A stretch of 64,000 nucleotides of DNA from Novosphingobium sp. FSW06-99 (GTDB taxonomy: Bacteria; Pseudomonadota; Alphaproteobacteria; Sphingomonadales; Sphingomonadaceae). The number at the start of each line of letters is the position of its first letter. The first letter of the stretch is position 1. The position numbers were made by a program, and so were the translations under genes. The notes beneath the pieces were generated by a model that did no database searches, was not told where the DNA came from, and was given only the letters and a program-made list of their open reading frames with translations. Shown piece after piece: positions 49,806 to 58,909 of the stretch. The DNA lies in contig NZ_KQ954265.1 of NCBI RefSeq assembly GCF_001519065.1, positions 1 to 64,000 of the forward strand, given 5' to 3'.

Positions 49806-50897
49806 ATGGACAGGAAGAAGCTGTTGTTGCTGGTCGGGGCCTTGCTCGTGGCGATTGTCACGAGCCTTGCCGCACGCGCCTTGCTGGCCGGAGGGTCTGC
49901 GCCGCAGGCCATCGCCGCCACCAAGATTCTCGACGGGCCCAAAGTGCTCGTGTCGCAGCGCGCATTGCCGGTCGGCACGATCATCACCGCCGATGCGGTC
50001 GCGTTCCAGCCCTGGCCCAAGGATCTGGTGCAGGACGCCTATTTCCTGCAGGACAAGACCGACATGTCCAAACTGCTGGGCACCGTGGTCAAGAACCCGA
50101 TCACCGCAGGCCAGCCAGTTACCACCGGTTCGCTGGTGGCGCCGGGCGATCGCGGTTTTCTGGCCGCGGCGCTCGGCCCCGGCATGCGCGCGGTGACCAT
50201 TCCGGTCAGCCAGCGCGAAGGCGTTGCCGGGTTCGTCTTTCCGGGCGACCATGTCGACCTGCTGCTGACCCAGACGGTCAAGGGCGAAGGCGATTCCGAA
50301 CCGCTGCGCGCAACCGAAACCATCCTGAAGAACCTGCGCGTGCTCGCCACCGACCAGTCGACCGATCAGGAAACCGTCGATGGCCACACCCGCGTCAAGG
50401 GGTTCAGCCTGGTGACGGTCGAGGCCACGCCCAAGATTGCCGAAGAACTCGCGGTGTCCGAAGCGCTCGGCACGATCAGCCTGTCGCTGCGTTCGATCGC
50501 CGACAATTCGGCCGAACTTGAACAAGTGGTCGCCTCGGGTCAGGTCAAAGTGCCGCATGGCGCCACCAAGCAGCAGGAAGACAAGCTGCTGCAAACCGCG
50601 ATGACCCGTCCGATCGATCCCAAGGCGGGCGACAAGGCCAACAGCTTTGTCACCGGTGGCGATGTCTCGCGGTTCCAGCGCAAGACGATCCCGTCGGCCA
50701 GTGCGATCAACGGCACCAGCACCCCGGTTGGCGCGGGTCCGGCCCGCCCTGCCGCGCCCGGCGTGCCGTCGACCGGCACCGTGCACCGCGGACCGATGGT
50801 GCGCGTGACCCGCGGCAAGGAAACCGTCGAAGTGCCGGTCGCACCGGTCCCGGCAATGCCGACCAATATCCCGGTCGGCCCGATGGGAGTGTTCTGA
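49806..50897 (+). CDS. cpaB: Tad pilus assembly protein CpaB (RcpC)
   Basis: 363 residues. An N-terminal membrane helix (LLLLVGALLVAIVTSLAARALLA) precedes a SAF domain (VLVSQRALPVGTIITADAVAFQPWPKDLV, GTVVKNPITAGQPVTTGSLVAPGDRGFLAAALGPGMRAVTIPVSQREGVAGFVFPGDHVDLLLTQTV) typical of CpaB/RcpC, which contacts the secretin in the periplasm. The C-terminal third is Ala/Pro/Gly-rich. Stop and cpaC start are one base apart. Confidence 0.94.
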   Translation: MDRKKLLLLVGALLVAIVTSLAARALLAGGSAPQAIAATKILDGPKVLVSQRALPVGTIITADAVAFQPWPKDLVQDAYFLQDKTDMSKLLGTVVKNPITAGQPVTTGSLVAPGDRGFLAAALGPGMRAVTIPVSQREGVAGFVFPGDHVDLLLTQTVKGEGDSEPLRATETILKNLRVLATDQSTDQETVDGHTRVKGFSLVTVEATPKIAEELAVSEALGTISLSLRSIADNSAELEQVVASGQVKVPHGATKQQEDKLLQTAMTRPIDPKAGDKANSFVTGGDVSRFQRKTIPSASAINGTSTPVGAGPARPAAPGVPSTGTVHRGPMVRVTRGKETVEVPVAPVPAMPTNIPVGPMGVF

Positions 50898-50898
50898 G

Positions 50899-52662
50899 AT
50901 GGACGCTCGCAAACCGTCGCACGCACCAGCAGGCGCGAAAGGCAAGACGATGACACTGCGCATGGTAACATCAACGCTGGCGGCCGTGGCGATCGTCGCC
51001 CTGCCGGGGCTGTCCGCCCCGCTCGACGCCGCCAAGCCCAGCCACAAGGCCGGACCACAGCATTCGGCGATGCCGCACCGCCACGTCGGCCTGGTGATGC
51101 CCGCGCTGCTCGGCACGCCGGGCGTCAGCGCCCCGGCGCGCTCGCTGGCACTCGGTATCGGGCGCGGCGAGCTGGTCACCCTGCCCGCGGGCATGTCAGA
51201 TGTCTTCGTTGCCAACGACGCGATTGCCGATGTGCAGGTCAAATCGGCCAACCAGCTCTATGTGTTCGGCAAGACCGGCGGCGAAACCACCGTCTATGCC
51301 AGCAATGCGCGCGGCGAAGTCGTGTGGTCGGCCAATGTGCGGGTCGGCACCAATCTCGACAGCATCGACCAGATGCTGCACCTGGCCATGCCCGACGCGC
51401 GTATTGCCACTGCGACGATGAACAACACCGTGCTGCTGACCGGCACCGTGGCCGCGCCCGAGGATGCGGCCGAGGCTGAACGCCTGGTCAAGGCGTTCGT
51501 GTCGGACAAGACCACCGTGATCAGCCGGCTGAAGATGGCGACCCCGCTGCAGGTCAACCTCAGCGTCAAGATCGCCGAAGTCAGCCGCTCGCTGACGCGC
51601 AATATCAGTTCGAACCTGTCGAGCATCAGCACCCAGAGCGGGTTCCAGTACGGCATCGGCCAGGGTACCACCTCGACGTATTACGCACCGGGCCAGCCGC
51701 TGGGGGTCAACACCAGTTCGGTGACCAGCAGCTATATCAACCCGGTCACCGGGGCCACGACCACCGTGCAGGGCACCTCTGTGCCCGCCACCTCGGTCGG
51801 CACCACGCTCGCCGCGACGGGCAAGCTGTTCGGGATCAACATTCTCGAAGCGCTCAACCTGGGCGAAACGATCGGCCTGGTGACCACGCTGGCCGAACCA
51901 AATCTGACCGCGCTGTCAGGCGAAACCGCCGATTTCCTGGCGGGCGGGCAGTTTCCCATCCCGATGAGTTCGGGGCTGGGCACGGTTTCGGTCGAATTCA
52001 AGAACTACGGCGTCAGCCTGTCCTATACGCCCACCGTGCTGGCCAACGGACGCATTTCGCTGCGCGTGCGGCCCGAAGTGTCGGAACTGTCGAGCCAGGG
52101 CGCGGTGACGGTCAGCGGCTTTTCGATCCCCGCACTGACCGTGCGGCGCGCCGAAACCACTGTTGAACTGGGTTCGGGCCAAAGCTTCATGATCGCCGGG
52201 TTGCTCAGCAACAACAGCACCAACACCATCACCAAGATGCCGGGCGCCGGGGATATTCCAGTGCTGGGATCGCTGTTCCGGTCAACCGCCTATCAAAAGG
52301 GCGAGACGGAGCTGGTGATCGTGGTCACACCGTACCTGGTCCATCCGGTTGACGCCAACCAGATCAAGCTGCCGACCGACGGGTTCAAGAGCGCGGACGC
52401 CGTGCAGCAACTGCTCGGCAATCTGGAAACCGACAACCCCAAGAGCAAAGTGTCGCCCAAGCCGACCGAAAAGCCCGCGACGCAATCATCGGTTCCGGCC
52501 GCTCCGGGCACGAGTTCGGCGGCGCCTGCCAGCCCCGGCATCGGTTCGGCAGCACCTGCCGCACCAAGCCTTGGCACCGCTTCGCCCGACCCGGCCGATC
52601 GCCCGCGCAAGACCGACAAGCAGGCCAGCGCCGACGCCCAGCCCGGCTTCAGCATCCAGTGA
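50899..52662 (+). CDS. cpaC: Tad pilus secretin CpaC (RcpA)
   Basis: 587 residues. Signal sequence (TLRMVTSTLAAVAIVALPGLSAPLDA, within residues 18-43), N-terminal secretin domain (GRGELVTLPAGMSDVFVANDAIADVQVKSANQLYVFGKTGGETTVYA), a BON-like segment (NNTVLLTGTVAAPEDAAEAERLV), and the pore-forming C-terminal secretin domain ending SGQSFMIAGLLSNNSTNTITKMPGAGDIPVLGSLFRSTAYQKGETELVIVVTPYLV. A Pro/Ala/Ser-rich tail follows. It forms the outer-membrane channel. Start at 50899 (GGGAG upstream) or 50950 (GAAAGG upstream); the second would give a tidier signal peptide. Confidence 0.95.
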   Translation: MDARKPSHAPAGAKGKTMTLRMVTSTLAAVAIVALPGLSAPLDAAKPSHKAGPQHSAMPHRHVGLVMPALLGTPGVSAPARSLALGIGRGELVTLPAGMSDVFVANDAIADVQVKSANQLYVFGKTGGETTVYASNARGEVVWSANVRVGTNLDSIDQMLHLAMPDARIATATMNNTVLLTGTVAAPEDAAEAERLVKAFVSDKTTVISRLKMATPLQVNLSVKIAEVSRSLTRNISSNLSSISTQSGFQYGIGQGTTSTYYAPGQPLGVNTSSVTSSYINPVTGATTTVQGTSVPATSVGTTLAATGKLFGINILEALNLGETIGLVTTLAEPNLTALSGETADFLAGGQFPIPMSSGLGTVSVEFKNYGVSLSYTPTVLANGRISLRVRPEVSELSSQGAVTVSGFSIPALTVRRAETTVELGSGQSFMIAGLLSNNSTNTITKMPGAGDIPVLGSLFRSTAYQKGETELVIVVTPYLVHPVDANQIKLPTDGFKSADAVQQLLGNLETDNPKSKVSPKPTEKPATQSSVPAAPGTSSAAPASPGIGSAAPAAPSLGTASPDPADRPRKTDKQASADAQPGFSIQ

Positions 52663-52676
52663 AAGGGAAAACCGTC

Positions 52677-53348
52677 ATGATCTCCAAGACTGATCCCGTT
52701 CAGGGCCGCACGATCAGGCTGGCCACCCGCGCGCTGGCGCTCGGGCTGGGGCTGGCGCTGGCCGGTTGCGGCGGAATGCCGACCAACCGCACGCTCGACA
52801 ACATCCACCAGCCGGTGGTCGAACACACCAATTACACCTTCGACATGATCACCCAGCCCGAAGGCGGGGTCGATCCGGTGCAACAGCACCGACTGGGCGA
52901 ATGGTTCACCGCGGTGGGGCTTAAATACGGCGATCACGTCGCGCTGGACGACCCGGCACAAACGGCTGCGACCCACGCTGCGGTTGAGGCTCTGGCGGCC
53001 AAGTTCGGCCTGATCCTCGATCCCGTGGCCCCCGTCACCGAAGGCGTCATCCGCCCCGGCCAGGCCCGCGTGGTGATCTCACGCGCGTTCGCCAATGTGC
53101 CGGGTTGCCCGGACTGGTCGGGACGTTCGGATGCCAACTTCACCAACGGCACCTCGCGCAATTACGGTTGCGCAATCAGTTCGAACCTGGCCGCCATGGT
53201 CGCCAACAAGGAAGATCTGGTCCACGGCCAGGATGGCACGGGCAACACCGTAGTGCTGACCAACGCCAAGGCGATCGACGCCTATCGCGCCAAACCGGTA
53301 ACCGGCGCGCAGGCGCTAAAGCAGACTTCGACCCAAAACGGCCAGTAA
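52677..53348 (+). CDS. cpaD: Tad pilus assembly lipoprotein CpaD
   Basis: 223 residues. Lipoprotein signal with lipobox ALAGC-GGMPTNRTL. Conserved CpaD features follow: HTNYTFDMITQPEGGVDPVQQHRLGEWF, VVISRAFANVPGCPDWS, and SRNYGCAISSNLAAMVANKEDLVHG (the N-YGCA-SNLA-M-A-P/K-DLV signature). It is an outer-membrane partner or pilotin of CpaC. Start at the ATG 52677 with AAAGGG upstream; a GTG at 52659 overlapping the cpaC stop is possible. Confidence 0.93.
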   Translation: MISKTDPVQGRTIRLATRALALGLGLALAGCGGMPTNRTLDNIHQPVVEHTNYTFDMITQPEGGVDPVQQHRLGEWFTAVGLKYGDHVALDDPAQTAATHAAVEALAAKFGLILDPVAPVTEGVIRPGQARVVISRAFANVPGCPDWSGRSDANFTNGTSRNYGCAISSNLAAMVANKEDLVHGQDGTGNTVVLTNAKAIDAYRAKPVTGAQALKQTSTQNGQ

Positions 53349-53368
53349 GCCATAAAGGACAGCACGCG

Positions 53369-54694
53369 ATGAATGCGCCTTGGAAATCCGGCAACCGCGA
53401 CATTTTCGCCGCCTTTGTGTGCGACGACGTCACGCTCGACACCTTGCGTTCGGTGGTCATCGATATGGGCTGGCCACCCGAAAAGGTGATGAAGGGCGGC
53501 CTGCGCAACGCGATCCAGTCGCTGGCGATCACCGCCAGCCCGGCGATCCTGATGGTCGACCTGTCGGAAAGCGGCGACCCGCTCAACGACATCAACGGAC
53601 TTGCCGAAGTGTGCGAACCGGGCACGGTGGTGATCGCGGTGGGCCAGGTCAACGATGTACGGCTGTACCGCGATCTGGTCGCGTCGGGCATTCAGGACTA
53701 TCTGCTCAAACCGCTGTCGATTGCGCATCTGCGCGATACGCTGGTGCAGGCCCAGGCGATCTTTGCCGCGCCGCGCGGGGGTGATGCCTCGGCGGTCAAG
53801 AAGCATGTTGCCACGGCCGTGGTCGGCACGCGCGGCGGGGTCGGCGCCTCGATGCTGGCAACCTCGCTGGCCTGGATGCTCAGTGCCGATCACAAGATGC
53901 CGACCGCGCTGCTCGATCTGGATGTCCATTTCGGCACTGGCGCGCTGACGCTCGACCTCGAACCGGGGCGCGGGTTGACCGATGCCATCGACAATCCCAG
54001 CCGCATCGACGGGCTGTTCATCGAACGCGCGATGATCCGCGCCAACGACAACTTGTCGATCCTGTCGGCCGAAGCCCCGATCAGCGCGCCGCTGCTGACC
54101 GACGGCACCGCCTTTATCCAACTGGTCGAGGAATTCCGCCACGCGTTCGAAGCGACGGTGGTCGACCTGCCGCGCAACATGCTGATCAATTTTCCGCAAC
54201 TGCTCGCCAACATGCAAGTCGTCGTGGTGGTCACCGAATTGACGCTGGCGGGCGCGCGCGACGGCATCCGTATCCTGTCATGGCTCAAATCGAACGCCCC
54301 GCACGCGACTGTGATGGTGGTCGCCAACAAGGTGCCGTCGGGCGTGGGGGAAATCAGCCGCGCCGATTTCGAGACGTCGATCGAGCGCAAACTGAATTTC
54401 ATCATCCACAACGACCACAAGGCCGCGGCCAACGCCGCCAAGCTGGGTCAGACATTCGTCGGCGCCAATCGCACATCGAAGACCGTGCAGCCGCTGCGTG
54501 CGATTGCCGATGCGATCATCGCCAGCGACGGCGAGCGCGAGACTGCAAGTTCGGCCAAGGCCGCCAAAGGCAAAGCCGGCAAGGCCGCGCCAAAGACCGA
54601 TGACGCGGCAGGCGAAAAGGGGTCGAACTCGCTGTTCAATCTTTCGATCAAGAAGCTGCTTTCTCCCAAGTCCAAGACCGGCGCGCCAGCCTGA
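53369..54694 (+). CDS. cpaE: Tad pilus localisation protein CpaE (TadZ)
   Basis: 441 residues. An atypical receiver-like N-terminal domain (about 1-130) precedes a MinD/ParA-type ATPase domain. The deviant Walker A loop reads GTRGGVGASMLATS: both lysines of KGGxGKT are replaced, as in many CpaE proteins, while the Walker B-like LLDLDVHFGTGALTLDLE and the VVDLPRNM segment remain. CpaE places the pilus machine at the pole. A Lys/Ala-rich linker and a short hydrophobic tail end the protein. The ATPase gene cpaF normally comes next but is absent; only 66 bases precede tadB. Confidence 0.93.
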   Translation: MNAPWKSGNRDIFAAFVCDDVTLDTLRSVVIDMGWPPEKVMKGGLRNAIQSLAITASPAILMVDLSESGDPLNDINGLAEVCEPGTVVIAVGQVNDVRLYRDLVASGIQDYLLKPLSIAHLRDTLVQAQAIFAAPRGGDASAVKKHVATAVVGTRGGVGASMLATSLAWMLSADHKMPTALLDLDVHFGTGALTLDLEPGRGLTDAIDNPSRIDGLFIERAMIRANDNLSILSAEAPISAPLLTDGTAFIQLVEEFRHAFEATVVDLPRNMLINFPQLLANMQVVVVVTELTLAGARDGIRILSWLKSNAPHATVMVVANKVPSGVGEISRADFETSIERKLNFIIHNDHKAAANAAKLGQTFVGANRTSKTVQPLRAIADAIIASDGERETASSAKAAKGKAGKAAPKTDDAAGEKGSNSLFNLSIKKLLSPKSKTGAPA

Positions 54695-54760
54695 CCCGGC
54701 GCGGGGCCCGCAACGGCCTCGCCCGGTCGGACGGTTCGCCTGCAACCACAGGTTTTCGCG

Positions 54761-55732
54761 ATGCAGCCCATGCCCGTCATGATTTTGGTCTTTGGCCTGA
54801 CTTTGCTGGTCGGGGTGGCGCTGGTCCTGTTTACCGGCCCCAACCCCAATCGCGAAAGCCAGCGCCGGTTGCAGGCAGTCAAGTTGCGGCATTCGGACAA
54901 TGCGGTCGATAAAGTCGAAGCGCAGTATCGCAAGGCGATCGCCAACCGCAAACCCACCGCCTACAAGACCGCCGGATCGCAATCGCGCAAGGAAGCGCTG
55001 CGGCTGCGGCTGGTGCGCACCGGCAAGGGCTGGACCGTTCAGCAATATACCACCGCCAGCCTGGGCCTGATGGTCGGCATCACCCTGCTGGTCTGGCTGA
55101 AAAGCGGGTCGCTCGGGTTGGCTCTCGGGGCCGGTGTGCTGGTGGGCGCGGGCCTGCCGCACATGGTGGTCAACTGGTTCATCTCAAAGCGCATCAACGG
55201 TTTCATCACCCGCTTTCCCGACGCGCTTGAACTGCTGGTGCGCGGTCTGCGTTCGGGTCTGCCGATCAGCGAGACACTGGGCGTGGTCGCCAACGAGTTG
55301 CCCGGCCCGGTGGCCGAGGAATTCAAGCTGGTGAATGATCGCATCCGGCTGGGCCGGACGATGGAAGATTCGCTGCAGGACACCGCCGAACGGCTCAATC
55401 TGGCCGAATTCAGCTTTTTCTGCATCACCCTGGCGATCCAGCGCGAAACCGGGGGCAACCTGGCCGAAACGCTGGCCGGGTTGGCCGACGTGCTGCGAAA
55501 GCGCGCGCAGATGAAGCTGAAGATCAAGGCGATGAGTTCGGAATCAAAAGCCTCGGCCTATATCATCGGCTCGCTGCCGTTCATCGTGTTTGCGCTGATC
55601 TATTCGATCAATCCCAAATACATGGGGCGCTTTTTCGTCGATGAACGCCTGATCGCGGTCGGCATAGGCGCGTTCTGCTGGCTGTCGCTCGGGGCCTTCA
55701 TCATGTCCCGCATGATCAACTTCGAGATCTGA
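54761..55732 (+). CDS. tadB: Tad pilus inner-membrane protein TadB
   Basis: 323 residues, type II secretion system F family. N-terminal helix (VMILVFGLTLLVGVALVLFT), two central helices, the T2SSF domain (FPDALELLVRGLRSGLPISETLGVVANELPGPVAEEFKLV, IQRETGGNLAETLAGLADVLRKRAQMKLKIKAMSSE) and two C-terminal helices. With TadC it forms the platform that the ATPase CpaF drives. Nine bases separate it from tadC. Confidence 0.94.
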   Translation: MQPMPVMILVFGLTLLVGVALVLFTGPNPNRESQRRLQAVKLRHSDNAVDKVEAQYRKAIANRKPTAYKTAGSQSRKEALRLRLVRTGKGWTVQQYTTASLGLMVGITLLVWLKSGSLGLALGAGVLVGAGLPHMVVNWFISKRINGFITRFPDALELLVRGLRSGLPISETLGVVANELPGPVAEEFKLVNDRIRLGRTMEDSLQDTAERLNLAEFSFFCITLAIQRETGGNLAETLAGLADVLRKRAQMKLKIKAMSSESKASAYIIGSLPFIVFALIYSINPKYMGRFFVDERLIAVGIGAFCWLSLGAFIMSRMINFEI

Positions 55733-55741
55733 GAGCGAATC

Positions 55742-56761
55742 ATGAGCGCATATACCGCCGTTCCGGCCGCCGCCCATCCCACCGTGCTGGGGGTCGATGT
55801 CATCTGGGCCGGCACATTGCTGACCGGTTTTGCCGCGCTGGCGATGGTCCTGGCCATCTATGCCGCGATCACCGTGCGCGACCCGATGGCCAAGCGGGTC
55901 AAGGCGCTCAACGAACGCCGCGAACAGTTGAAGGCCGGGATCGTCGTCGCGGCCAGCCGCAAACGCGCCAGCATCGTCCGGCGCAACGAAACCACCGATC
56001 GCATCCGCAGTTTTCTGACGCGGCTGAGCGTATTGCAGGACAGCCAGTTGGCCGTGGCCCAGCGCAAGCTGGCCCAGGCCGGTATCCGCAAAAAGGAATG
56101 GGGCGTCGCGATCATTCTGGGCCGCATGGTCGGCCCGATCGCGCTGGGCGGGATGGCCGCGCTGCTGATCTATGGCGCGAACTATTTTCCGACCTGGCCC
56201 GATTACAAGCGGTTCGGCGCCTTTGCCGCGATGCTGGTGTTCGGCTACAAGTTGCCCGACATCTGGATCTCCAACCTGGTCGGCAAGCGTACCGCCCAGA
56301 TCCGCAAGGGCCTGCCCGACGCGCTAGACTTGCTGGTGATCTGCGCCGAGGCCGGGTTGACCGTCGATGCCGCATTTGGCCGCGTCGCGCGCGAACTGGG
56401 CCGCGCCTATCCCGAACTGGGTGATGAATTCGCGCTGACCGCGATCGAGCTGTCGTTCCTGACAGAACGGCGCCATGCCTTTGAAAACCTGGCCTATCGC
56501 GTCAATCTCGAAGCGATGAAGGGCGTCACCACGACGATGATCCAGACCGAAAAGTACGGCACGCCGCTGGCATCGGCACTGCGCGTGCTGTCGGCCGAAT
56601 TCCGCAACGAACGCATGATGCGCGCCGAGGAAAAGGCCGCCCGCCTGCCGGCGATCATGACCGTGCCACTGATCTTGTTCATTCTGCCGACGCTGTTTGT
56701 GGTCATCATCGGCCCGGCGGCCTGCTCGATCAGCGACAACTTCCTGCACCGCAAGCTGTAA
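55742..56761 (+). CDS. tadC: Tad pilus inner-membrane protein TadC
   Basis: 339 residues, second T2SSF protein. The domain core is KGLPDALDLLVICAEAGLTVDAAFGRVARELGRAYPELGDEFALTAIELSFLTERRHAFENLAYRV and YGTPLASALRVLSAEFRNERMMRAEEKAARLPAIMTVPLILFILPTLFVVIIGPA. Helices flank the domain on both sides. No tadD or pilin gene follows; the next gene is on the other strand, so the operon ends here. Confidence 0.94.
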   Translation: MSAYTAVPAAAHPTVLGVDVIWAGTLLTGFAALAMVLAIYAAITVRDPMAKRVKALNERREQLKAGIVVAASRKRASIVRRNETTDRIRSFLTRLSVLQDSQLAVAQRKLAQAGIRKKEWGVAIILGRMVGPIALGGMAALLIYGANYFPTWPDYKRFGAFAAMLVFGYKLPDIWISNLVGKRTAQIRKGLPDALDLLVICAEAGLTVDAAFGRVARELGRAYPELGDEFALTAIELSFLTERRHAFENLAYRVNLEAMKGVTTTMIQTEKYGTPLASALRVLSAEFRNERMMRAEEKAARLPAIMTVPLILFILPTLFVVIIGPAACSISDNFLHRKL

Positions 56762-56768
56762 GATCGCG

Positions 56769-57254
56769 TCAACCCGGCTTGCGGCGCGCGGGGCTATCCT
56801 CGATTTGGCGGACCGATAGCAGCAGCTTGTCGAGCAGATCGCGCAAGGCGCTGGCCTCCTTGGCGGTCAGCACCGTAAATATCCGTTCATAGGCGGCATA
56901 GGCCTGCGGCCAGATCTGTTCATAGACCGCCCGACCGCCTTCGGTGAGTTCCAGATGGTGCGACCGCCCGTCAGAGGCGTTGGGGCTGCGGCGGACAAAG
57001 CCGCGGTCATCGAGCGCCTTGCACGCGCGGTTTACCGCCACTTTGTCCATCAGCGTGGCGCGCACCAGATCACGCTGGGTCAGCGGTCCGGCATCGCCAA
57101 GCACCGCCATGATCCGCCATTCGGGAATTTTGAGGCCGAACTGCGCACCGTAGTCGTCGGCGATCAGGCCAGACACGGCGTTGGAGGTGATCGCCATGCG
57201 ATAAGGCAGAAATCCCGCCAGACGACTGTTCGAACCATGCATGTCGCGACACAT
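56769..57254 (-). CDS. MarR-family transcriptional regulator
   Basis: 161 residues. The winged helix is LKIPEWRIMAVLGDAGPLTQRDLVRATLMDKVAVNRACKALDDRGFVRRSPNASDGRSHHLELTEGGRAVYEQI, the classical MarR pattern with the DxRS-x3-L wing. The likely target is a neighbouring operon or the gene itself. It faces tadC tail to tail (7-base gap). Starts at 57254 and 57242 are both possible; neither has a clear Shine-Dalgarno sequence. Confidence 0.9.
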   Translation of the reverse strand: MCRDMHGSNSRLAGFLPYRMAITSNAVSGLIADDYGAQFGLKIPEWRIMAVLGDAGPLTQRDLVRATLMDKVAVNRACKALDDRGFVRRSPNASDGRSHHLELTEGGRAVYEQIWPQAYAAYERIFTVLTAKEASALRDLLDKLLLSVRQIEDSPARRKPG

Positions 57255-57338
57255 AGTGAATGTCAGATCGGTTGCAAGCGAAACAAAGCAACCAAAATGA
57301 TCCTGCGCTTGGCATAGTTTTGCGTCAAGCCGCCCATC

Positions 57339-57983
57339 TTATCCTTTTCGCGCCAGAATCCCGGCCATGATGAAATCGACCGTATGTTCGCGATAGCGGT
57401 CGCGCAGTTCCTCGGTCAGGGTGTCCTGCCCATAACAGTGGCGCAGCACCAACCGCGCCGAAAAGAACCGGTCCGCCGCCCCGGTGACGGTGAAATAGAA
57501 CAGTTGCGCATCGACCGGACGGAACGTGCCGGTGGTCACCCCGGCCTGGATCAACCGATCATAGGCGACGCCGAGCGGGGTCAGATACTTGTCGGCAATG
57601 CTGCGCGCCTCCGCCTCGTCGCTATCGCGCACCAGCCGCATCAACAGGCGGTTGAGATAGGGATAGGCGTAGTACGTGTCGATGCATTTGCCGATATGGC
57701 GGCGCAGCTTTGCCTCGGGCGACATGTCGTCCTTGGCCAGCAGCGCGTCGACCGAACGAATGATCGACACCATGTCGCGATCGAGCAAGGCCCTGAGCAT
57801 GCCCGCCTTGTTGCCGAAATAGTACTTCACCAGCGCCGAATTCAGCCCCGATCGCAACGACAGTTCCGACAGTGAGATGTCGACCTGATCGCCCTCGCGC
57901 ATGATCTGCGATGCGGTTGCCAGCAACAAGTCGCGCGCGCCTGGCTGTTCCGCCGTTTCGGCCCCATTTGTGTTGTCGTTCAT
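57339..57983 (-). CDS. TetR-family transcriptional regulator
   Basis: 214 residues. N-terminal HTH: ARDLLLATASQIMREGDQVDISLSELSLRSGLNSALVKYYFGNKAGMLRALLDRDM, ending in the Y-FGNK-G-L TetR signature. The C-terminal domain (TVTGAADRFFSARLVLRHCYG) resembles TetR proteins that control fatty-acid or acyl-CoA genes. Its start overlaps the stop of the upstream crotonase gene (ATGA), so it is part of the acyl-CoA gene cluster and probably regulates it, perhaps through the palindrome at 60916-60940. Confidence 0.9.
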   Translation of the reverse strand: MNDNTNGAETAEQPGARDLLLATASQIMREGDQVDISLSELSLRSGLNSALVKYYFGNKAGMLRALLDRDMVSIIRSVDALLAKDDMSPEAKLRRHIGKCIDTYYAYPYLNRLLMRLVRDSDEAEARSIADKYLTPLGVAYDRLIQAGVTTGTFRPVDAQLFYFTVTGAADRFFSARLVLRHCYGQDTLTEELRDRYREHTVDFIMAGILARKG

Positions 57984-58852
57984 TCCCAACCCGGTTCTTC
58001 CCACCAAGGATAAAACTGCGGCATATCCGAAGAAACGCGCGCAGGGTAGCGGGCTGCGCGTTTTTCCAGAAAACTGGCGATACCTTCGCGCGCATCGGCC
58101 CTGCGCGACAGCGTATAGATCGCCCGGCTGTCGATCCGATGCGCCTGTATCGGGTGATCGTACTGCGGGTTGTGCCACAACATCGCGCGCGTCATCGATA
58201 CCGACACCGCGCTGGTGTTGTCGGCAATTTCGTGCGCCAGCGCGCGCGCGGCAGGCATCAGATCGTCGGGTTCGTGCAACGACCGCACCAATCCGCCGCG
58301 CAACGCCTCCCCGGCATCGAACACCCGCCCGGTCATGCACCATTCGAGCGCTTGCGACACACCGACCAGGCGCGGCAGAAACCAGCTCGACGCCGCCTCG
58401 GGCACGATGCCGCGCCGCGCAAAGACAAACCCGAAGCGGGCGGTGGTGCTGGCCAGGCGCATGTCCATCGGCAATTGCATGGTCGCCCCGATCCCCACGG
58501 CGGCGCCGTTGATCGCGCCGATCAGCGGTTTTTTCGACCGGAACATGCGAAGGGTCAGCAATCCGCCGCTGTCGCGCACGCGCGGATCGGACAGATCATC
58601 GACCTGATCGCCGCTGGCAAACACCTGTTTTCCATCGTCGGGGGTCAGATCGGCGCCCGCGCAAAATGCGCGGCCGCCGTGCCCCGTGATGATCACCGCG
58701 CGCACGGCATCATCGGCGTCGGTGTGATCGAGCGCATCGCACATTTCCTGCATCATCGTGCCGGTAAATGCGTTCATCTTGTCCGGACGATGCAGTGTGA
58801 TCGTGGCCACGCCGTCGGCCACGTCAAACAGGATCTGGCTGTACTGTGCCAT
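57980..58852 (-). CDS. Enoyl-CoA hydratase/isomerase family protein (crotonase)
   Basis: 290 residues. Crotonase fold with oxyanion-hole segments RAFCAGADLTPDDGKQV and INGAAVGIGATMQLPMDMRLAS, and FARRGIVPEAASSWFLPRLVG, where Glu (PEAASSW) is one of the two catalytic positions; the other acidic residue is not the classical one. It has a longer C-terminal part than typical EchA (SFLEKRAARYPARVSSDMPQFYPWW), characteristic of a subgroup of sphingomonad crotonases. Start at 58852 is preceded by GGGGAGAG. Downstream gene tetR overlaps by four bases. Confidence 0.9.
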   Translation of the reverse strand: MAQYSQILFDVADGVATITLHRPDKMNAFTGTMMQEMCDALDHTDADDAVRAVIITGHGGRAFCAGADLTPDDGKQVFASGDQVDDLSDPRVRDSGGLLTLRMFRSKKPLIGAINGAAVGIGATMQLPMDMRLASTTARFGFVFARRGIVPEAASSWFLPRLVGVSQALEWCMTGRVFDAGEALRGGLVRSLHEPDDLMPAARALAHEIADNTSAVSVSMTRAMLWHNPQYDHPIQAHRIDSRAIYTLSRRADAREGIASFLEKRAARYPARVSSDMPQFYPWWEEPGWE

Positions 58853-58909
58853 GGCTCGCTCTCTCCCCAAAAACGGGGGCCGCCTTGTGGCGTGCCCCCT
58901 TGCCCGTGG

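Noticed and set aside
53830..53880. Inactivating mutation in the Walker A of CpaE (both lysines missing)
   Set aside because: CpaE/TadZ proteins often have this degenerate loop, so it is family-typical rather than damage.
54695..54760. Remnant of cpaF between cpaE and tadB
   Set aside because: Only 66 bases, no Walker or secretion-ATPase motif in any frame.
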